In this document: piece after piece, positions 24,401 through 36,239 of the stretch
Position numbering within the stretch: position 1 is the stretch's first letter
Layout: each line of letters opens with the position of its first letter
Assembly (NCBI GenBank): GCA_019802505.1
Contig: JAFMOC010000051.1
Coordinates: forward strand, 871,501 to 935,500
DNA from: Corydoras sp. C115
Lineage: Eukaryota > Chordata > Actinopteri > Siluriformes > Callichthyidae
DNA length: 64,000 nt
Direction of reading: 5' to 3'
Translations under genes and position numbers: made by a program
The notes under the pieces: generated by a model
The model's database searches: none
What the model was told of the DNA's origin: nothing
Seen by the model: only the letters and a program-made list of their open reading frames with translations

Positions 24401-25570
24401 GAAAAGCAAAGTGTTGAATCGATTCCTAAGCCTCGGATTTCAGAGGGCCAATGGATTTGTGAGTCGACTCTTCACGGAATCGGCTCGCTCTCGGTCGGCG
24501 CCATTTTGAAGCGCTGCCTTTCAGAGGCTCTGTTGGAGGATTATTTAAAAAGGATTATTATTTGAACCATTTGTTCAGTTCAGTCATTAAAACCTCCTGC
24601 AGCTTTTATTAAAAATGTATAGTGTGCACTTCGTGAATTCAGCCCACAGTATTTTTAGTCTTCAATATAAGTGGATCAGTTAACCCTGATGCAATGATGG
24701 AGCTGGAGATTAAATCTCAAACCTTCCAAAGTGGGAAAACAGCTTAATAAATATTAAAACATGCATCTTATAATAAAAAATCTGGGTGAGTAGGTTACCA
24801 GAACAAAATAGCACACATACCACGAGTGGTGTTTCTAGCGAGAGGCTGAAAGGGAGGAAGTGCCCCTGTGGGAATAAGCTTAGACCCCTTAATACTTTTG
24901 CAAACACACAGTGATATGATATTTAAACATTGGCTTTAGCCTCCCAGATCATAATATGGTAGAAAGTAATTGGCTTATCTTACTAAACCCAGTCTGTCTC
25001 CAGCCTTTTCCAGTTCAAATGGTCTAAACCATCCACTGTTGTGAAGTATTTCTAACAAATCTGGTAAAACTCTGAACCTAGTAAGTAAAATTCAAGGATT
25101 TAAGAAGACTTTACTCTCCGGGAATCCTTGAATCCTTGAATTTGACTTATTAGATCCAGAGTGTGATAAAATAAGGTCTGGGCTAAAATAAAGCTTTAAT
25201 TTAAGGAATTCGAATTCATTTTGACACTGTGGGCCTTTAAACAAGATCCTTTATCTTGAGACGTTGGAGCTGTGAAGAATTATTTTATTTCGTGTATTTC
25301 TTTATTTTTTATTTCACTTTTAAATTCTAATTTAACACACTTTCTGATTCTGGCTGCAGCAGCAAAATATATTACTGGGTTATTTTATAATCCTATATCT
25401 TCTTCTTGGCCCAGACTTATAATGACATTGATTGTGTATTGTATATTTCACATAATTTTATTTTCAAAAGAAACTTGATTTAAATAAAAAACACCAAACA
25501 CCAAAAAACACCAATTAAAACAACTTTCACATCACCTTGATATAGATTTCCCTTGCACACAATAGAATTA
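24400..25570. other. intergenic, nothing recognised
   Basis: AT-rich, no gene-like ORF. An imperfect inverted repeat around AAGGATTTAAGAAGACTTTA lies near 25090-25145. Confidence 0.55.
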
Positions 25571-25927
25571 GGCGGCACGGTGGCTTAGTGGTTTAGCACG
25601 TTCGCCTCTCAGCACTAGGGATTCCCGATTCGAATACCCATCTGGGTGGAGTTTCCATGTTCTCCCCGTGTCCGCGTGGGTTTCCTCCGGGTTCTCCGGT
25701 TTCCTCCCACAGTCCAAAAACATGGATCAAGTCAATTGAATTCTCCAAATTGCCCCATTTAGAGTGTGTCTTTGTGAGTGAGTGAGTGTGTGTGTGCCCA
25801 GCGATGGATTGGCGCCCTGTCCTGGGTCTATCTGCCCAGCGCCAGAGACGCTCTCCCCTGGATGGGCATGGGGAACCCCCCCCCGCGACCCCAATAGAGG
25901 ATAAAGCGGGAGATAATGAATGAATGA
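25571..25927 (+). mobile_element. SINE family A
   Basis: Starts GGCGGCACGGTGGCTTAGTG and ends with a GAATGAATGA tail. Confidence 0.92.
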
Positions 25928-26019
25928 TTAAATGTCTTTAAAACTTTGACGTTTTTTATGCTAAATAAAGATTTAGTGTGAAAACTGTAACCTTTTTTTT
26001 ATTGAATTCCTGACATTTT

Positions 26020-26360
26020 TCATTCATTCATTCATTATCTCCTGCTTTATCCTCTAGTAGGGTCGCGGTGGGGTTCCCCATGCCCATCCAGGGGAGAATG
26101 TCTCGGGCGCTGGGCAGATAGACCCAGGACAGGGCGCCAATCCATCGCTGGGCACACACTCACTCACACATACACACTCTATGGGGCAATTTGGAGAACT
26201 CAATTGACTCGATCCATGTTTTTGGACTGTGGGAGGAAACCGGAGAAAACCCACGCGGACACGGGGAGAACATGGAAGCTCCACCCAGATGGGGATTCGA
26301 ACCGGGAACCCCTAGCGCTGAGAGGCGAGCGTGCTAAACCACTAAGCCACCGTGCCGCCC
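26020..26360 (-). mobile_element. SINE family A, 400 bp upstream of ptges3 exon 1
   Basis: Full copy with flanking GACATTTT-type duplication. It abuts the CpG-rich promoter block. Confidence 0.9.
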
Positions 26361-26562
26361 TAAAGACATTTTAGATTTCCAAAAATTTGACTGAAACGTG
26401 AATGAATGTGGTGACTGTTGGATCTCTCGTGAGGGCGGGGGGGGGGGAGCATTTGGGAAGGTCACCATGGCGACGTAGTAGCTTCGTGCGCTCGCGCTGT
26501 GGAAGACGCCAGAACGTCACACGTCACACCGCCGAGGCACGCGAAGCCCAACCGTCTGCAGG

Positions 26563-26604
<42 letters not shown>
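26563..26604. repeat. (TC)n tract at the ptges3 promoter
   Basis: About 20 TC units, then CTCACTCACTCAC, about 160 bp upstream of the start codon. Confidence 0.95.
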
Positions 26605-26607
<3 letters not shown>

Positions 26608-26762
26608 CACTCACTCACTCACACACACTACAGGGAGACCCGCTTCTGCCGCCGTTTTATCCGCGCAACAGAATAAAGCTGCGGCGCAGAGACGCGTCCA
26701 CGACGAGCCGCGGAGCTGCGAGGACCTCAGTTCGGTGAAAGCGAGGCCGCGTCGATCACGAC

Positions 26763-26764
26763 AT
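26763..26764 (+). CDS. ptges3: ptges3 exon 1, first two bases of the start codon
   Basis: The exon ends ACGACAT before the donor GTGAGT at 26765. Joined to the G of exon 2 it gives ATG CAA CCT (MQP), the conserved start of p23. Confidence 0.85.
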
Positions 26765-28932
26765 GTGAGTTGGCTCGCTCTCTCGGTCGTTAGCTGGGGC
26801 GCTAACGCGGATTAGCCTGGCGCTCTTCATTCATAAACGTTCGGGAAAAGAACGCGCCGTGATTCGGTGTGTGTGTGTGTGTTCGTGTCGGCGTCGCGGG
26901 TCACGAACGCCACGCGTGTGCGGGGTGATTTCTCCCCCCCCCCCCCCCGACGGCCTCGAGTGGACTCGAGTTTCTCTCACTCGAGAGTTTTTTGACTTGC
27001 ACTTAATGCTAACTCGGCTAACGTTAGCCCGCTAACCAGGCGACCTGGACGGCTGTAGCGTAGCTTCGCGGCTAGTTAGCGGCTTCACGCGCAGACAGAC
27101 AGCCATGTGTTCGTCGCTTCTAGATTCCGAATGTTTAATGGACTCGTGATGGGGCTCCGCGCACCGGCGGCGGGTCGCCTTCCCGCTGACGCCCACTAGT
27201 TGATGGTTAACGCGGCTTTGTTATCCCTCTGATAGCGGCGGCCCTTTCGTATCGATTTCCAGCTCAGCCTGACGACACGTGCGTGCCGAAGGTCCTCACG
27301 GTGCGGTCCTCCAGGTGATGGAGGTCCGATCTCCTCCAGGTGATGGAGGTCCGATCTCCTCCAGGTGATGGAGGTCCGATCTCCTCCAGGCGATGGAGGT
27401 CCGATCTCCTCCACGTGATGCAGGTCCGATCTCCTCCACGTGATGCAGGTCCGATCTCCTCCACGTTATGCAGGTCCGATCTCCTCCAGGTGATGGAGGT
27501 CCGATCTCCCCCAGGCGATGGAGGTCCGATCTCCCCCAGGCGATGGAGGTCCGATCTCCCCCAGGCGATGGAGGTCCGATCTCCCCCAGGCGATGGAGGT
27601 CCGATCTCCCCCAGGCGATGGAGGTCCGATCTCCCCCAGGCGATGGAGGTCCGATCTCCCCCAGGCGATGGAGGTCCGATCTCCCCCAGGCGATGGAGGT
27701 CCGATCTCCCCCAGGCGATGGAGGTCCGATCTCCCCCAGGCGATGGAGGTCCGATCCCCTCGAGGCGATGGAGGTCCGATCCCCTCGAGGCGATGGGGGT
27801 CCGATCCCCTCGAGGCGATGCGGGTCCGATCCCCTCGAGGCGATGCGGGTCCGATCCCCTCGAGGCGATGCGGGTCCGATCCCCTCGAGGCGATGCGGGT
27901 CCGATCCCCTCGAGGCGATGCGGGTCCGATCCCCTCGAGGCGATGCGGGTCCGATCCCCTCGAGGCGATGCGGGTCCGATCCCCTCGAGGCGATGCGGGT
28001 CCGATCCCCTCCAGGCCATGGGGGTCCGATCCCCTCCAGGCCATGGGGGTCCGATCCCCTCCAGGCCATGGGGGTCCGATCGGATTCCTGCTCATTTGCA
28101 TGCAGACCAGCGACCTTGACTTTAAACCCTTTAACCCGATCGATGCTTCATTGATTCCATCGGATGCGCGGCATCGTCGGGACGACCTCAGGTTTTTATA
28201 AGATTCCTCCTTTGATGCCTGGTTGCCAGTTTACTGATTGTGTGTGTGGACCGATGCCCAGCGTTGCCTGGGAAACATGGACCGTCCCCTGCTCATCCAG
28301 GTCAAACTTAAGTTCAGCTTTTTAAAAAAGTTCAGCTTTTTAAAAAAAAGTTCAGCTTTTTCACCCCATATGTCCCGATGCAGGGGGACACGGTGGCTTA
28401 GTGGTCAGCACGTTCGCCTCTCAGCGCTAGGGATTCCGTTCGAATCCCCATCTGGGTGGAGTTTCCATGTTCTCCCCGTGTCTGCGTGGGTTTCCTCCGG
28501 GTTCTCCGGTTTCCTCCCACAGTCCAAAAACATGGATCAAGTCAATTGAATTCTCAAAATTGCCCCATATAGTGTGTCTGTGTGAGTGAGTGTGTGCCCA
28601 GCTATGGATTGGTGCCCTGTCCTGGGTCTATCTGCCCAGCGCCCGAGACGTTTTCCCCTGGATGGGCATGGGGAACCCCACCGCGACCCAAATAGAGGAT
28701 AAAGCGGGAGATGAATGAATGAATGAATGTCCCGATGCGCGAAAATATACTTAGGATTACTTATAAGTCAACTTATAAGTTGACAGCTCGCATGGTATTA
28801 TAGTAGCTTTCTAAGTTTTCCCAGGGAGCAGCGTACCGGTTATGTTAATACATTCAAATGAATAAAGGAGGTGGACCAAATCGTTTCTTCAATAGTGAAA
28901 TCGAAACCTATTTTGGGATTGTACTTCTATTC

Positions 28933-29002
<70 letters not shown>

Positions 29003-29005
29003 GTA

Positions 29006-29102
<97 letters not shown>

Positions 29103-30282
29103 ATTTAAACTATCCGTGGGTTAACATTCAAAGGAAATAGGTGCGATTGGACAACCTTGTCAGGTTTCATTGATGGGGTTTGATTAAAGATAATCACCTA
29201 ATTAAACACATTATGCTAGAATGCCATAAATACATGAAGCAAAGACAACAAGTGCACATGTCTAAAAAGAATGAAAGAAACTTTTACACAAAACAACACA
29301 GAAACAGTCCTAACCTTTCCTAATATAAATGGAAATAGAAAATGAACCAAAGAATAAAGACTGAAATATAAAAACAGAAACTGCCATTAAATGACAATTA
29401 TTTTCAAAATGGTGTCAACCTTCAAATAAATAAATAAACATTTAATTAAAGCACATTGTAATGGTATGTGTATTTAAAGAAAACACAACCCTGTATTACC
29501 CAAACCACTGAAACTAAACCGTCTGGGCAGAGGCTACCACTAGACTGTTTTCCTAGCAATAAACCTATTGTCATTTAATAAAAAGAAACAGTTATTTTTT
29601 AATTTTACAAAATTATTGTTTAATGTGCCACAACTTGAAATATAAACAAAGGATTAACCTTTAGGTGAAAACTGTCATCGGCAGCATAATGACCTGAGTG
29701 AGAGAGAGAGAGAGAGAGAGAGATCGGTTGTTATTGAAGCCAGCAATGCAACTCCAAGTAATGTGAAAAATAATATAATTAGCCCAATGTGCGTATAAAT
29801 GCATACACAAAATCATCAAATATAAACATTTATTCAGTTGAAACTCTAGAACACAGTGTCCTTGCTCTAATGAGTGCATGTGACTGGTACGGCAGATTTT
29901 AAAACACTTTCCCACTAATAATCATAAAAGTGATGAACCATTACTTAATATTGCACCTAAAATTACTAATTTTCTCCTCCAGTCCTCATTTATGGTGCTT
30001 TTATAATCAAAATGCTGCACAGTGTATAAACCACGGTTTTGTTTTGTGCTGATCTAAAATACCACCATGCTTTTGATACCTTGCTTTTTTAAACCTCTTT
30101 AAAGCAGACTTGGACTTTGCTGCAGCCACCATGTTTTTATTTTTTTTAAACTTTATTTTCTTTTGCCAATTATAGCATTTAATAGAGCCAAGCCGAGCAA
30201 CATGCTGGAACTGAACTTGACATACACTTAGCAGTTGGGTTGTGGCTAGAGTTTTGAGAAATTAATAAGGAAAATTAAAAAC

Positions 30283-30318
<36 letters not shown>

Positions 30319-32650
30319 CTTCTTTGTGTCTGGTCAAGTTATTGAAGTTAATGCAGTTTGACTCAAGTCATTTACTTAAACGAGTGAAGGGGGGAGGTGG
30401 GTATAAAACACCAATTATTTTTTTAACTGTATCCTGCTATAGATCTGCTGTATAAACAAACAATATAATATATGTAAATACTTTATAACACAAGGCTAGC
30501 AAATGAGTCTGTTTTTTTATTTATTTTTTTTTTTTTACAGATTGATAATTGTATTGTCTCTGAGCGGTTTGGTCTATGAAATGTCAGAAAATGTTGCATT
30601 CCAAAGTCCAAGATGATGTCCCGTTTGCATCGCTGTAGGAGCTAATATGACATTTAAGTCCAGCAAGAAAATGTCCTTGCATGTTTTGTTTTGTCTATAC
30701 TCCAAAGATATCCAGTTTACTGTCAAAGGGGAGTAAACAGAAACAAACAAAATTTGATTTCTCTTATTTTCTTTAAAATTAAGAATAGTTGGACCCTGAT
30801 TTGGTTTAATAAGTTATTGACTGTCACTACCAAATTATGTAGAAATGCCGGGTTTTTAAGTGACATAAGATTTGTATTGTCTTTTATTTTTGTTTTAACT
30901 AGTGTTCTATGTATATCCACCAGGCAACCTGCAACTGCTAAGTGGTATGACAGAAGGGACTCTGTCTTTATTGAATTCTGTGTAGAAGACAGTAAAGATG
31001 TTGACGTGAAATTTGACAAATCAAAGCTTAACTTCAGGTAGGTTCCTTGTCGTCTCTAATCAAACCAACAGTCTAGTCTGATGTGCTTTATGCTGGTGCC
31101 ATCTGCACTATGCGGCTCTGATGTTGATTATCTGTGTTTGGTAGTTGTGTAGGTGGAGTTGATAGCATCAAATATCATAATGGAGTAGAACTTTTTGAGG
31201 CCATCGACCCAAATGTAAGTATGTGTATGTATGATATATATGTGTGTGTGTGTGTGTGTATTTTAGGTGATTTCCTCTGTTTGTTAAGCTCTACATATGA
31301 AGATCTTCAACATGCTATAATACAGCAGTTTTGCATTTCTTTGCAGGAATCAAAATTCAAACGCACAGACAGGTCTGTGTACTGCTGTCTACGAAAAGCA
31401 GAACCTGGCAAGGCTTGGCCTAGGTTAACAAAAGACAAAACAAAGGTGAAATTTAATCATCAAGATGAGATATTAATGCAGATGTTTTGAAAACATTGTG
31501 GGATTGACTAAAGTGTTTCGTTTCTGGTTTGTAGTTTAATTGGCTCAGTGTTGACTTCAATAACTGGAAAGACTGGGAAGATGACTCGGATGAAGAGCTG
31601 TCTAGTTATGACCGGTTTTCAGAGGTGAGTATGAAATGCTTTTGAGTTTGTTTATTAAAGGTAATAATTTGGGTAATTTAAAACTAATTTGCTTCTGCAG
31701 ATGATGAACAACATGGGAGGGGAGGATGACCTGCCTGACATTGATGGTGCAGATGATGTAAGCTATCATTTTTTTTATGTGAATGTATGTTAATGTTTTC
31801 TGAACTCCTTAAACTGGCACTGTGCATTGTGGTACATTAAATGTCATCACTGTGCTGACGGCCGGTGCTGTTAGAACTCTTAAAATGATCCCGTAGGAGT
31901 CCAGACCTGGTTTATGTTGCGTTGAGTTTGTGTCCCATATATCATGAGTTAATTAAACATTGGTTATTATTGTTATTATGAATATTATAACAATTAGCGA
32001 GTTATAATAATTATTTAAATGCATTAAAGTTATATCAGAACTTTGAAAGTTTTTCTCTTGTGTGTTAAATTTCAAATATTTAAATACTTTTCTTGATTTG
32101 CATTGTAGGAAGAATCTGCAGATAGTGATGATGAAAGTAAGTATTGATTTTTGTTCACAATAAATATAATGTGCTGCATAGTGTCATATGACCTCATACA
32201 GTTGCTTACTTGCAAATATGTGGTCTGTACTGTTAACTGGCATAATGTTTATAATGTTTCCCTAAATGTATTATTTTCTGGTGTATTTCTATGTTCTGAA
32301 TCAGTATGAGATGTTATAATGGTTTAATTTTGGTCAAGAGGATGTTCATTTCAGTGGTTGCAGATACAATCCAAAGGTTGTACTGTGGAAATGTAAGCAG
32401 TTTCCTAACCCTCATTGTTTCTGTGGGGCCGAGTCATAGCTGAACTTGTGCTCCATCAAACCATTGAGTTTACAAAATGGTGTGATGTCAAATAAGCTGC
32501 TTAAGGGCTGTTAGAACTAAATCTAATTTTCATTGGCAGTGCATTCGGTCATATCACACTTGCTGTTTGTTGAGTATGTGTTATGTTTGTATTTCCATTG
32601 TGTAAATAATGTATTAACATATGTTTACAGAAATGCCAGATCTTGAGTGA
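26763..32650 (+). CDS. ptges3: Prostaglandin E synthase 3 / p23 HSP90 co-chaperone, eight exons
   Basis: Exons 26763-26764, 30924-31037, 31145-31214, 31347-31445, 31535-31624, 31701-31757, 32109-32136 and 32631-32650 join to 159 aa (human 160). p23 binds the ATP-bound HSP90 dimer in cytosol and nucleus and holds clients such as steroid receptors. It was also described as cytosolic prostaglandin E synthase. Seen: MQPATAKWYDRRD at the N-terminus including Tyr9, assigned to the synthase activity; the CS beta-sandwich to about residue 110 with CLRK, WPRLTK and WLSVDFNNWKDW; then an acidic tail ending DDEKMPDLE, the family's usual end. A caspase-like motif PDID-G at 137-141 matches the mammalian p23 cleavage region. 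The start codon is split by intron 1 (AT|G). Whether this is the a or b copy of fish ptges3 cannot be decided here. Confidence 0.96.
27303..28083. repeat. 25-bp minisatellite in ptges3 intron 1
   Basis: About 31 copies of a 25-bp unit built from CCGATC, a C-rich CTCCTCCAGG-like stretch and GATGGAGGT. Variants are zoned: TCCTCC at the left, TCCCCCAGGC in the middle, CCCCTCGAGGC with GATGCGG next, CCCCTCCAGGCC with ATGGGGG at the right. All six frames stay open because 25 is not a multiple of 3 and no stop arises. Confidence 0.96.
28382..28726 (+). mobile_element. SINE family A in ptges3 intron 1
   Basis: Target duplication ATGTCCCGATGC at 28370-28381 and 28727-28738. Confidence 0.93.
28935..29096. 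repeat. (TG)n / (TA)n compound microsatellite
   Basis: Alternating TG and TA blocks over about 160 bases in ptges3 intron 1. Confidence 0.96.
29697..29722. repeat. (GA)n microsatellite
   Basis: Short GA run in ptges3 intron 1. Confidence 0.9.
30288..30318. repeat. (ATT)n microsatellite
   Basis: About ten ATT units. Confidence 0.9.
30924..31037 (+). CDS. ptges3: ptges3 exon 2
   Basis: The acceptor ATATCCACCAG is followed by G CAA CCT. Codes QPATAKWYDRRD and on to KLNF plus part of Ser39. Donor GTAGGT at 31038, phase 2. Confidence 0.93.
31145..31214 (+). CDS. ptges3: ptges3 exon 3
   Basis: Acceptor TTTGGTAG. Codes CVGGVDSIKYHNGVELFE and AIDPN in the CS domain. Donor GTAAGT at 31215, phase 0. 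Confidence 0.92.
31347..31445 (+). CDS. ptges3: ptges3 exon 4
   Basis: Acceptor TTCTTTGCAG. Codes ESKFKRTDRSVYCCLRK and WPRLTKDKTK, the core of the CS domain. Donor GTGAAA at 31446, phase 0. Confidence 0.93.
31535..31624 (+). CDS. ptges3: ptges3 exon 5
   Basis: Acceptor TGGTTTGTAG. Codes FNWLSVDFNNWKDWEDDSDE and the following DRFSE, the p23 signature. Donor GTGAGT at 31625. Confidence 0.94.
31701..31757 (+). CDS. ptges3: ptges3 exon 6
   Basis: Acceptor TTGCTTCTGCAG. Codes MMNNMGGEDDLPDIDGADD, the start of the acidic tail. Donor GTAAGC at 31758, phase 0. Confidence 0.92.
32109..32136 (+). CDS. ptges3: ptges3 exon 7 (28 nt)
   Basis: Acceptor TTTGCATTGTAG. Codes EESADSDDE plus one base. Donor GTAAGT at 32137. 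Confidence 0.9.
32631..32650 (+). CDS. ptges3: ptges3 exon 8, C-terminus and stop
   Basis: Acceptor ATGTTTACAG. Codes K-MPDLE and TGA at 32648-32650, the conserved p23 C-terminal peptide. Confidence 0.92.
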
Positions 32651-33650
32651 AGATACAAAAGAAGTTGTGGCAGAAAACAAGAACCATTTGTTTAACTGTT
32701 AAATGAAAAAGGGTAGTAATGGTGGGTAAACATAAATTTAAAAAAAACACAAATCATCAAACAGAAAGGCCTACATCTGAGCAGTTTTCCAAGCTTTAAG
32801 TTTGTCATCCAAGCATACTGATGTGTTCATGACTGTGTTCAGCCATCAACACATTCTTTATCCTTTTGCTCTGCATGGACAATTAAAGTTCATCGTGTGC
32901 GTTGTGAATCCATTTAATCAGCTTTGCTGTGGCAGCCATGTCATAGTCCTCACTCATATTACATTGTTTATCTGTAAGGTTATTTAATATACAGCATATA
33001 CACAATACAACCCCCAGTGACCGAATCATGCATTGGCCTTTTTTTTGCCCTTTAGTTCTTCCCCATCTTCTGATTTTGGGTTTAATAAAAAAATAATTAA
33101 AGTCTCAGTTGTTGGCGTAGGAGGAAATCAAGCATTCTTCTCAGGCGTGTGTATTTTTTATTTTTTTTTTGTTTACTTGCAAAAGCTAGCCCAAACACTG
33201 ACTGGATTTAAATAGAACTGTGTGTGGAGTTAAAATCGCTTGTTCTGCATCAATGTAAAATCCCTTATTATAAACATTCTGATTTGGTTTTGTCCAATAA
33301 CCCAGTGTTTAAAAGTTCCAAGATGTTGAAAGTAAGTTGTCTTGCCTGAACACATTACTTCCCAATTTGATTTTAACTTTAATCTCTCGCATCATCACAC
33401 CTGAAAGTGTAGCAGGCATCTGAGCACTGATATCTTCCATTTATGTAAAAGTGAAGTGATATAATGTAAGCTTCACCGCTGTACAGAACAAAAGGGTATC
33501 TTTTCAATAGCTGACCAAATTGTGTTTGCACTCCTAATATCAATGCAAGTGTAACTAAAAATGTTTTATGTTGTGCTAACCTGTCGCCACAGGTTGAGGA
33601 ACTTCAGTTTGTTAAATGCAGTGGGGTTTTGTCTACATATTTCTAATAAA
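32651..33650 (+). other. probable ptges3 3'UTR with polyadenylation signal
   Basis: AT-rich and free of long ORFs after the stop. AATAAA at 33645-33650 is the best signal I see; another TTTAATAAA lies near 33080. The end is inferred. Confidence 0.45.
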
Positions 33651-34073
33651 CTGTCTCTGAACAATTGCTTCACACTTGTTCAATAACTACATCCTTTGTA
33701 TATAAGGTGAAGATATTGGATACCGAAGCACTTTAATAAGTTAGGTGTTTTAAACTAATGGGTTGTTTAATTTTAAATTAGAATCATTGTTAAGACTAGC
33801 TGCTGGACAAAGTGTTGTTTATTTTTCTTCCCTCCAACTTTACATTTATATGAGTGTGATGTTCCTAACAAAAGCCTCCTCACCTGCCTCAGATTTGAGA
33901 CTCTTTCTTAATCTTTAGCCTCCCCCCCTCCCCTTAACTGAGCATCTCAGGCTGCTTGACCGAGGTTGTATGTGTCTGTATACATGGTCAACAGAATAAT
34001 TATGAGCTACCTGACCAAGCTCTTTGTTTTATTAAACAGTAGGTTAGTAATTTATATTAAAACGAACTGCAAT

Positions 34074-34078
<5 letters not shown>

Positions 34079-34112
<34 letters not shown>
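34079..34112. repeat. (TA)n microsatellite
   Basis: TA repeat between ptges3 and dffa. Confidence 0.92.
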
Positions 34113-34114
<2 letters not shown>

Positions 34115-34654
34115 GTTCCCTATCCCTTTAGAAGGGTACACCCTTCGAAAAGGCATACCACATGATATAAACTTTCACAAGCCCCGGATAACGGATTCAC
34201 AACTAGGATGTTGAGCCTTCTGTTTTTTGCAGTTAGGGCACAGATATGGTTCTGAAGCTGAATCACAATTAAAAAAACTGAAAAGAGGAAAAATACTTGA
34301 ATTGCTGTAGGTTTATTGATTAACGTGTTCATTTTTTTAACGGGGTGGATTTAAGTTTGTGATTAGTAATCTAAAATTGTTTTGTCTGTTTAAATAAAGG
34401 TTCGGGTGAAGGAATCTTATTACAGAGATCAGTTTTTATTGCATTTTGGAAGCTGGGTTTGTGATGCCTGTTCTGTGGGGGTTCTGGATCTTTAGAGAAC
34501 AAAGTAACGAGGATTAACAGTGTTCAGAGGGACAGACTGACGTCTGCAGAACTACAAACTAAGAAGAAATAAATCACAATAATCACAAACACTGACTGCC
34601 GTCACGGTGCACATTGTGGCCGCGCATGCGCACCTCTTTTGTCCCTGTATCTAA

Positions 34655-34790
34655 TTGAATTGGAAAAGAAATACTCTATTGATCCCAAAGGGGAATTTAG
34701 CGCAACCAGCAGCTGTATGATTCTGCACGAATTAAACAACTTCACAATAGAAATTTACCTAAATATAGAAAACATAACACTAAAATAAAG
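34655..34790. mobile_element. interspersed repeat fragment
   Basis: ACTCTATTGATCCCAAAGGG and GGAATTTAGC recall a common teleost retrotransposon end. Uncertain. Confidence 0.35.
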
Positions 34791-34994
34791 AGAATAATAT
34801 TATGTAAATAGATATACAAGTTTAAAACAGTTCAGTTGCGTAAAAACGTGTTTAAAGTGAGAGCAGTGCAAACGGCATTAAAAATCTCTAATAAGCATTA
34901 AATCTGCTGCAATTTCGATGGTTAAATAAATGAAGGTAGTTTTCAGAGAAATTGTTCAACTATTAATTTAAATTTATATAATACATCATATTGT

Positions 34995-35348
34995 GTTGGC
35001 GGCACAGTGGCTTAGTGGTCAGCACGTTCGCCTCTCACCGCTAGGGATTCCCGGTTCGAATCCCCATCTGGGTGGAGTTTCCATGTTCTCCCCGTGTCTG
35101 TGTGGGTTTCCTCCGGGTTCTCCGGTTTCCTCCCACAGTCCAAAAAACATGGATCAAGTCAATTGAATTCTCCGAATTGCCCCATATAGAGTGTGTTTGT
35201 GTGAGTGAGTGTGTGCCCAGCGATGGGTTGGCGCCCTGTCCTGGGTGTATCTGCCCAGCGCCCGAAACGTTCTCCCCTGGATGGGCATGGGGAACCCCAC
35301 CGCGACCCTAATAGAGGATAAAGTGGGAGATAATGAATGAATGAATGA
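34995..35348 (+). mobile_element. SINE family A
   Basis: Target duplication ATCATATTGT at 34985-34994 and 35349-35358. Confidence 0.93.
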
Positions 35349-35509
35349 ATCATATTGTATTATTAAATCCAATAGAAATAACGTATTAAACTTTATTTAT
35401 AAACTTATTTAACTATTATTTTAAACAGCCTTGAATTTAATAACATCCTTTATGTGCTTCAAAGCTTGATCCGTAATCTTTAAACTCGGTCTATACTGCT
35501 ATTATTTTA

Positions 35510-35850
35510 TTCATTCATTCATTATCTCCCGCTTTATCCTCTATTAGGGTCGCGGTGGGGTTCCCCATGCCCATCCAGGGGAGAACGTCTCGGGCGCTGG
35601 GCAGATACACCCAGGACAGGGCGCCAATCCATCGCTGGGCACACACTCACTCACACAAACACACTATATGGGGCAATTTGGAGAACTCATTTGACTTGAT
35701 CCATGTTTTTGCGCTGTGGGAGGAAACCGGAGAACCCGGAGGAAACCCACGCGGACACGGGGAGAACATGGAAACTCCACCCAGGTGGGGATTCGAACCG
35801 GGAATCCCTAGCGCTGAGAGGAGAACATGCTAAACCACTAAAGCCACCTG
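35510..35850 (-). mobile_element. SINE family A, dimer unit 1
   Basis: Full body; the head is cut to AAGCCACCTG. Left flank TATTATTTTA at 35500-35509. Confidence 0.9.
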
Positions 35851-35861
35851 TATTACAGAGC

Positions 35862-36203
35862 CATCCATCCATTATCTTCAGCTTTATCCTATATTGGGGT
35901 CTCGGGGGGGGGGTGCCCATCCAGGGGAGAATATCTCGGGTGCTGGGCAGATAGACCCAGGACAGGGTGCCAATCCATCGCTGGGCACACACTCACTCAC
36001 ACAGACACACTCTATATGGGGCAATTTGGAGAACTCAATTGACTTGATCCATGTTTTTGGACTGTGGGAGGAAAGCGGAGAACCCGGAGGAAACACACGC
36101 GGACACGGGGAGAACATGGGAACTCCACCCAGGTGGGGATTCGATCCGGGAATCCCTAGCGCCGAGAGGAGAACGTGCTAAAGCACTAAGCCACCGTGCC
36201 GCC
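35862..36203 (-). mobile_element. SINE family A, dimer unit 2
   Basis: Second direct copy. The matching right flank TATTATTTTA stands at 36206-36215, so one target duplication encloses both units. Confidence 0.9.
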
Positions 36204-36239
36204 GGTATTATTTTAGTTGAACATTAAAGTTTATTTAAA

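Larger units (their letters stand above)
26400..27180 (+). promoter_or_regulatory. CpG-rich promoter and 5'UTR of ptges3
   Basis: GC- and CpG-rich block around ptges3 exon 1, with no clear TATA box. It includes a (TC)n run at 26563-26604 followed by CTCACTCACTCAC, just upstream of or inside the 5'UTR. Exon 1 ends at 26764 with donor GTGAGT. Confidence 0.65.
26765..30923 (+). other. ptges3 intron 1 (4.2 kb)
   Basis: Intron inside the start codon. It holds the rest of the CpG block, the 25-bp minisatellite (27303-28083), one plus-strand SINE, a (TG)n(TA)n tract, and short (GA)n and (ATT)n runs. No coding segment seen. Confidence 0.85.
33660..34990. other. intergenic between ptges3 and dffa
   Basis: AT-rich with a TA tract and a retrotransposon-like fragment; no gene seen. 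Confidence 0.55.

Noticed and set aside
27264..28201. Six overlapping ORFs of 211-259 codons
   Set aside because: All lie in the 25-bp minisatellite. A 25-bp unit without stops opens every frame, and the proteins are pure repeats with no family match.
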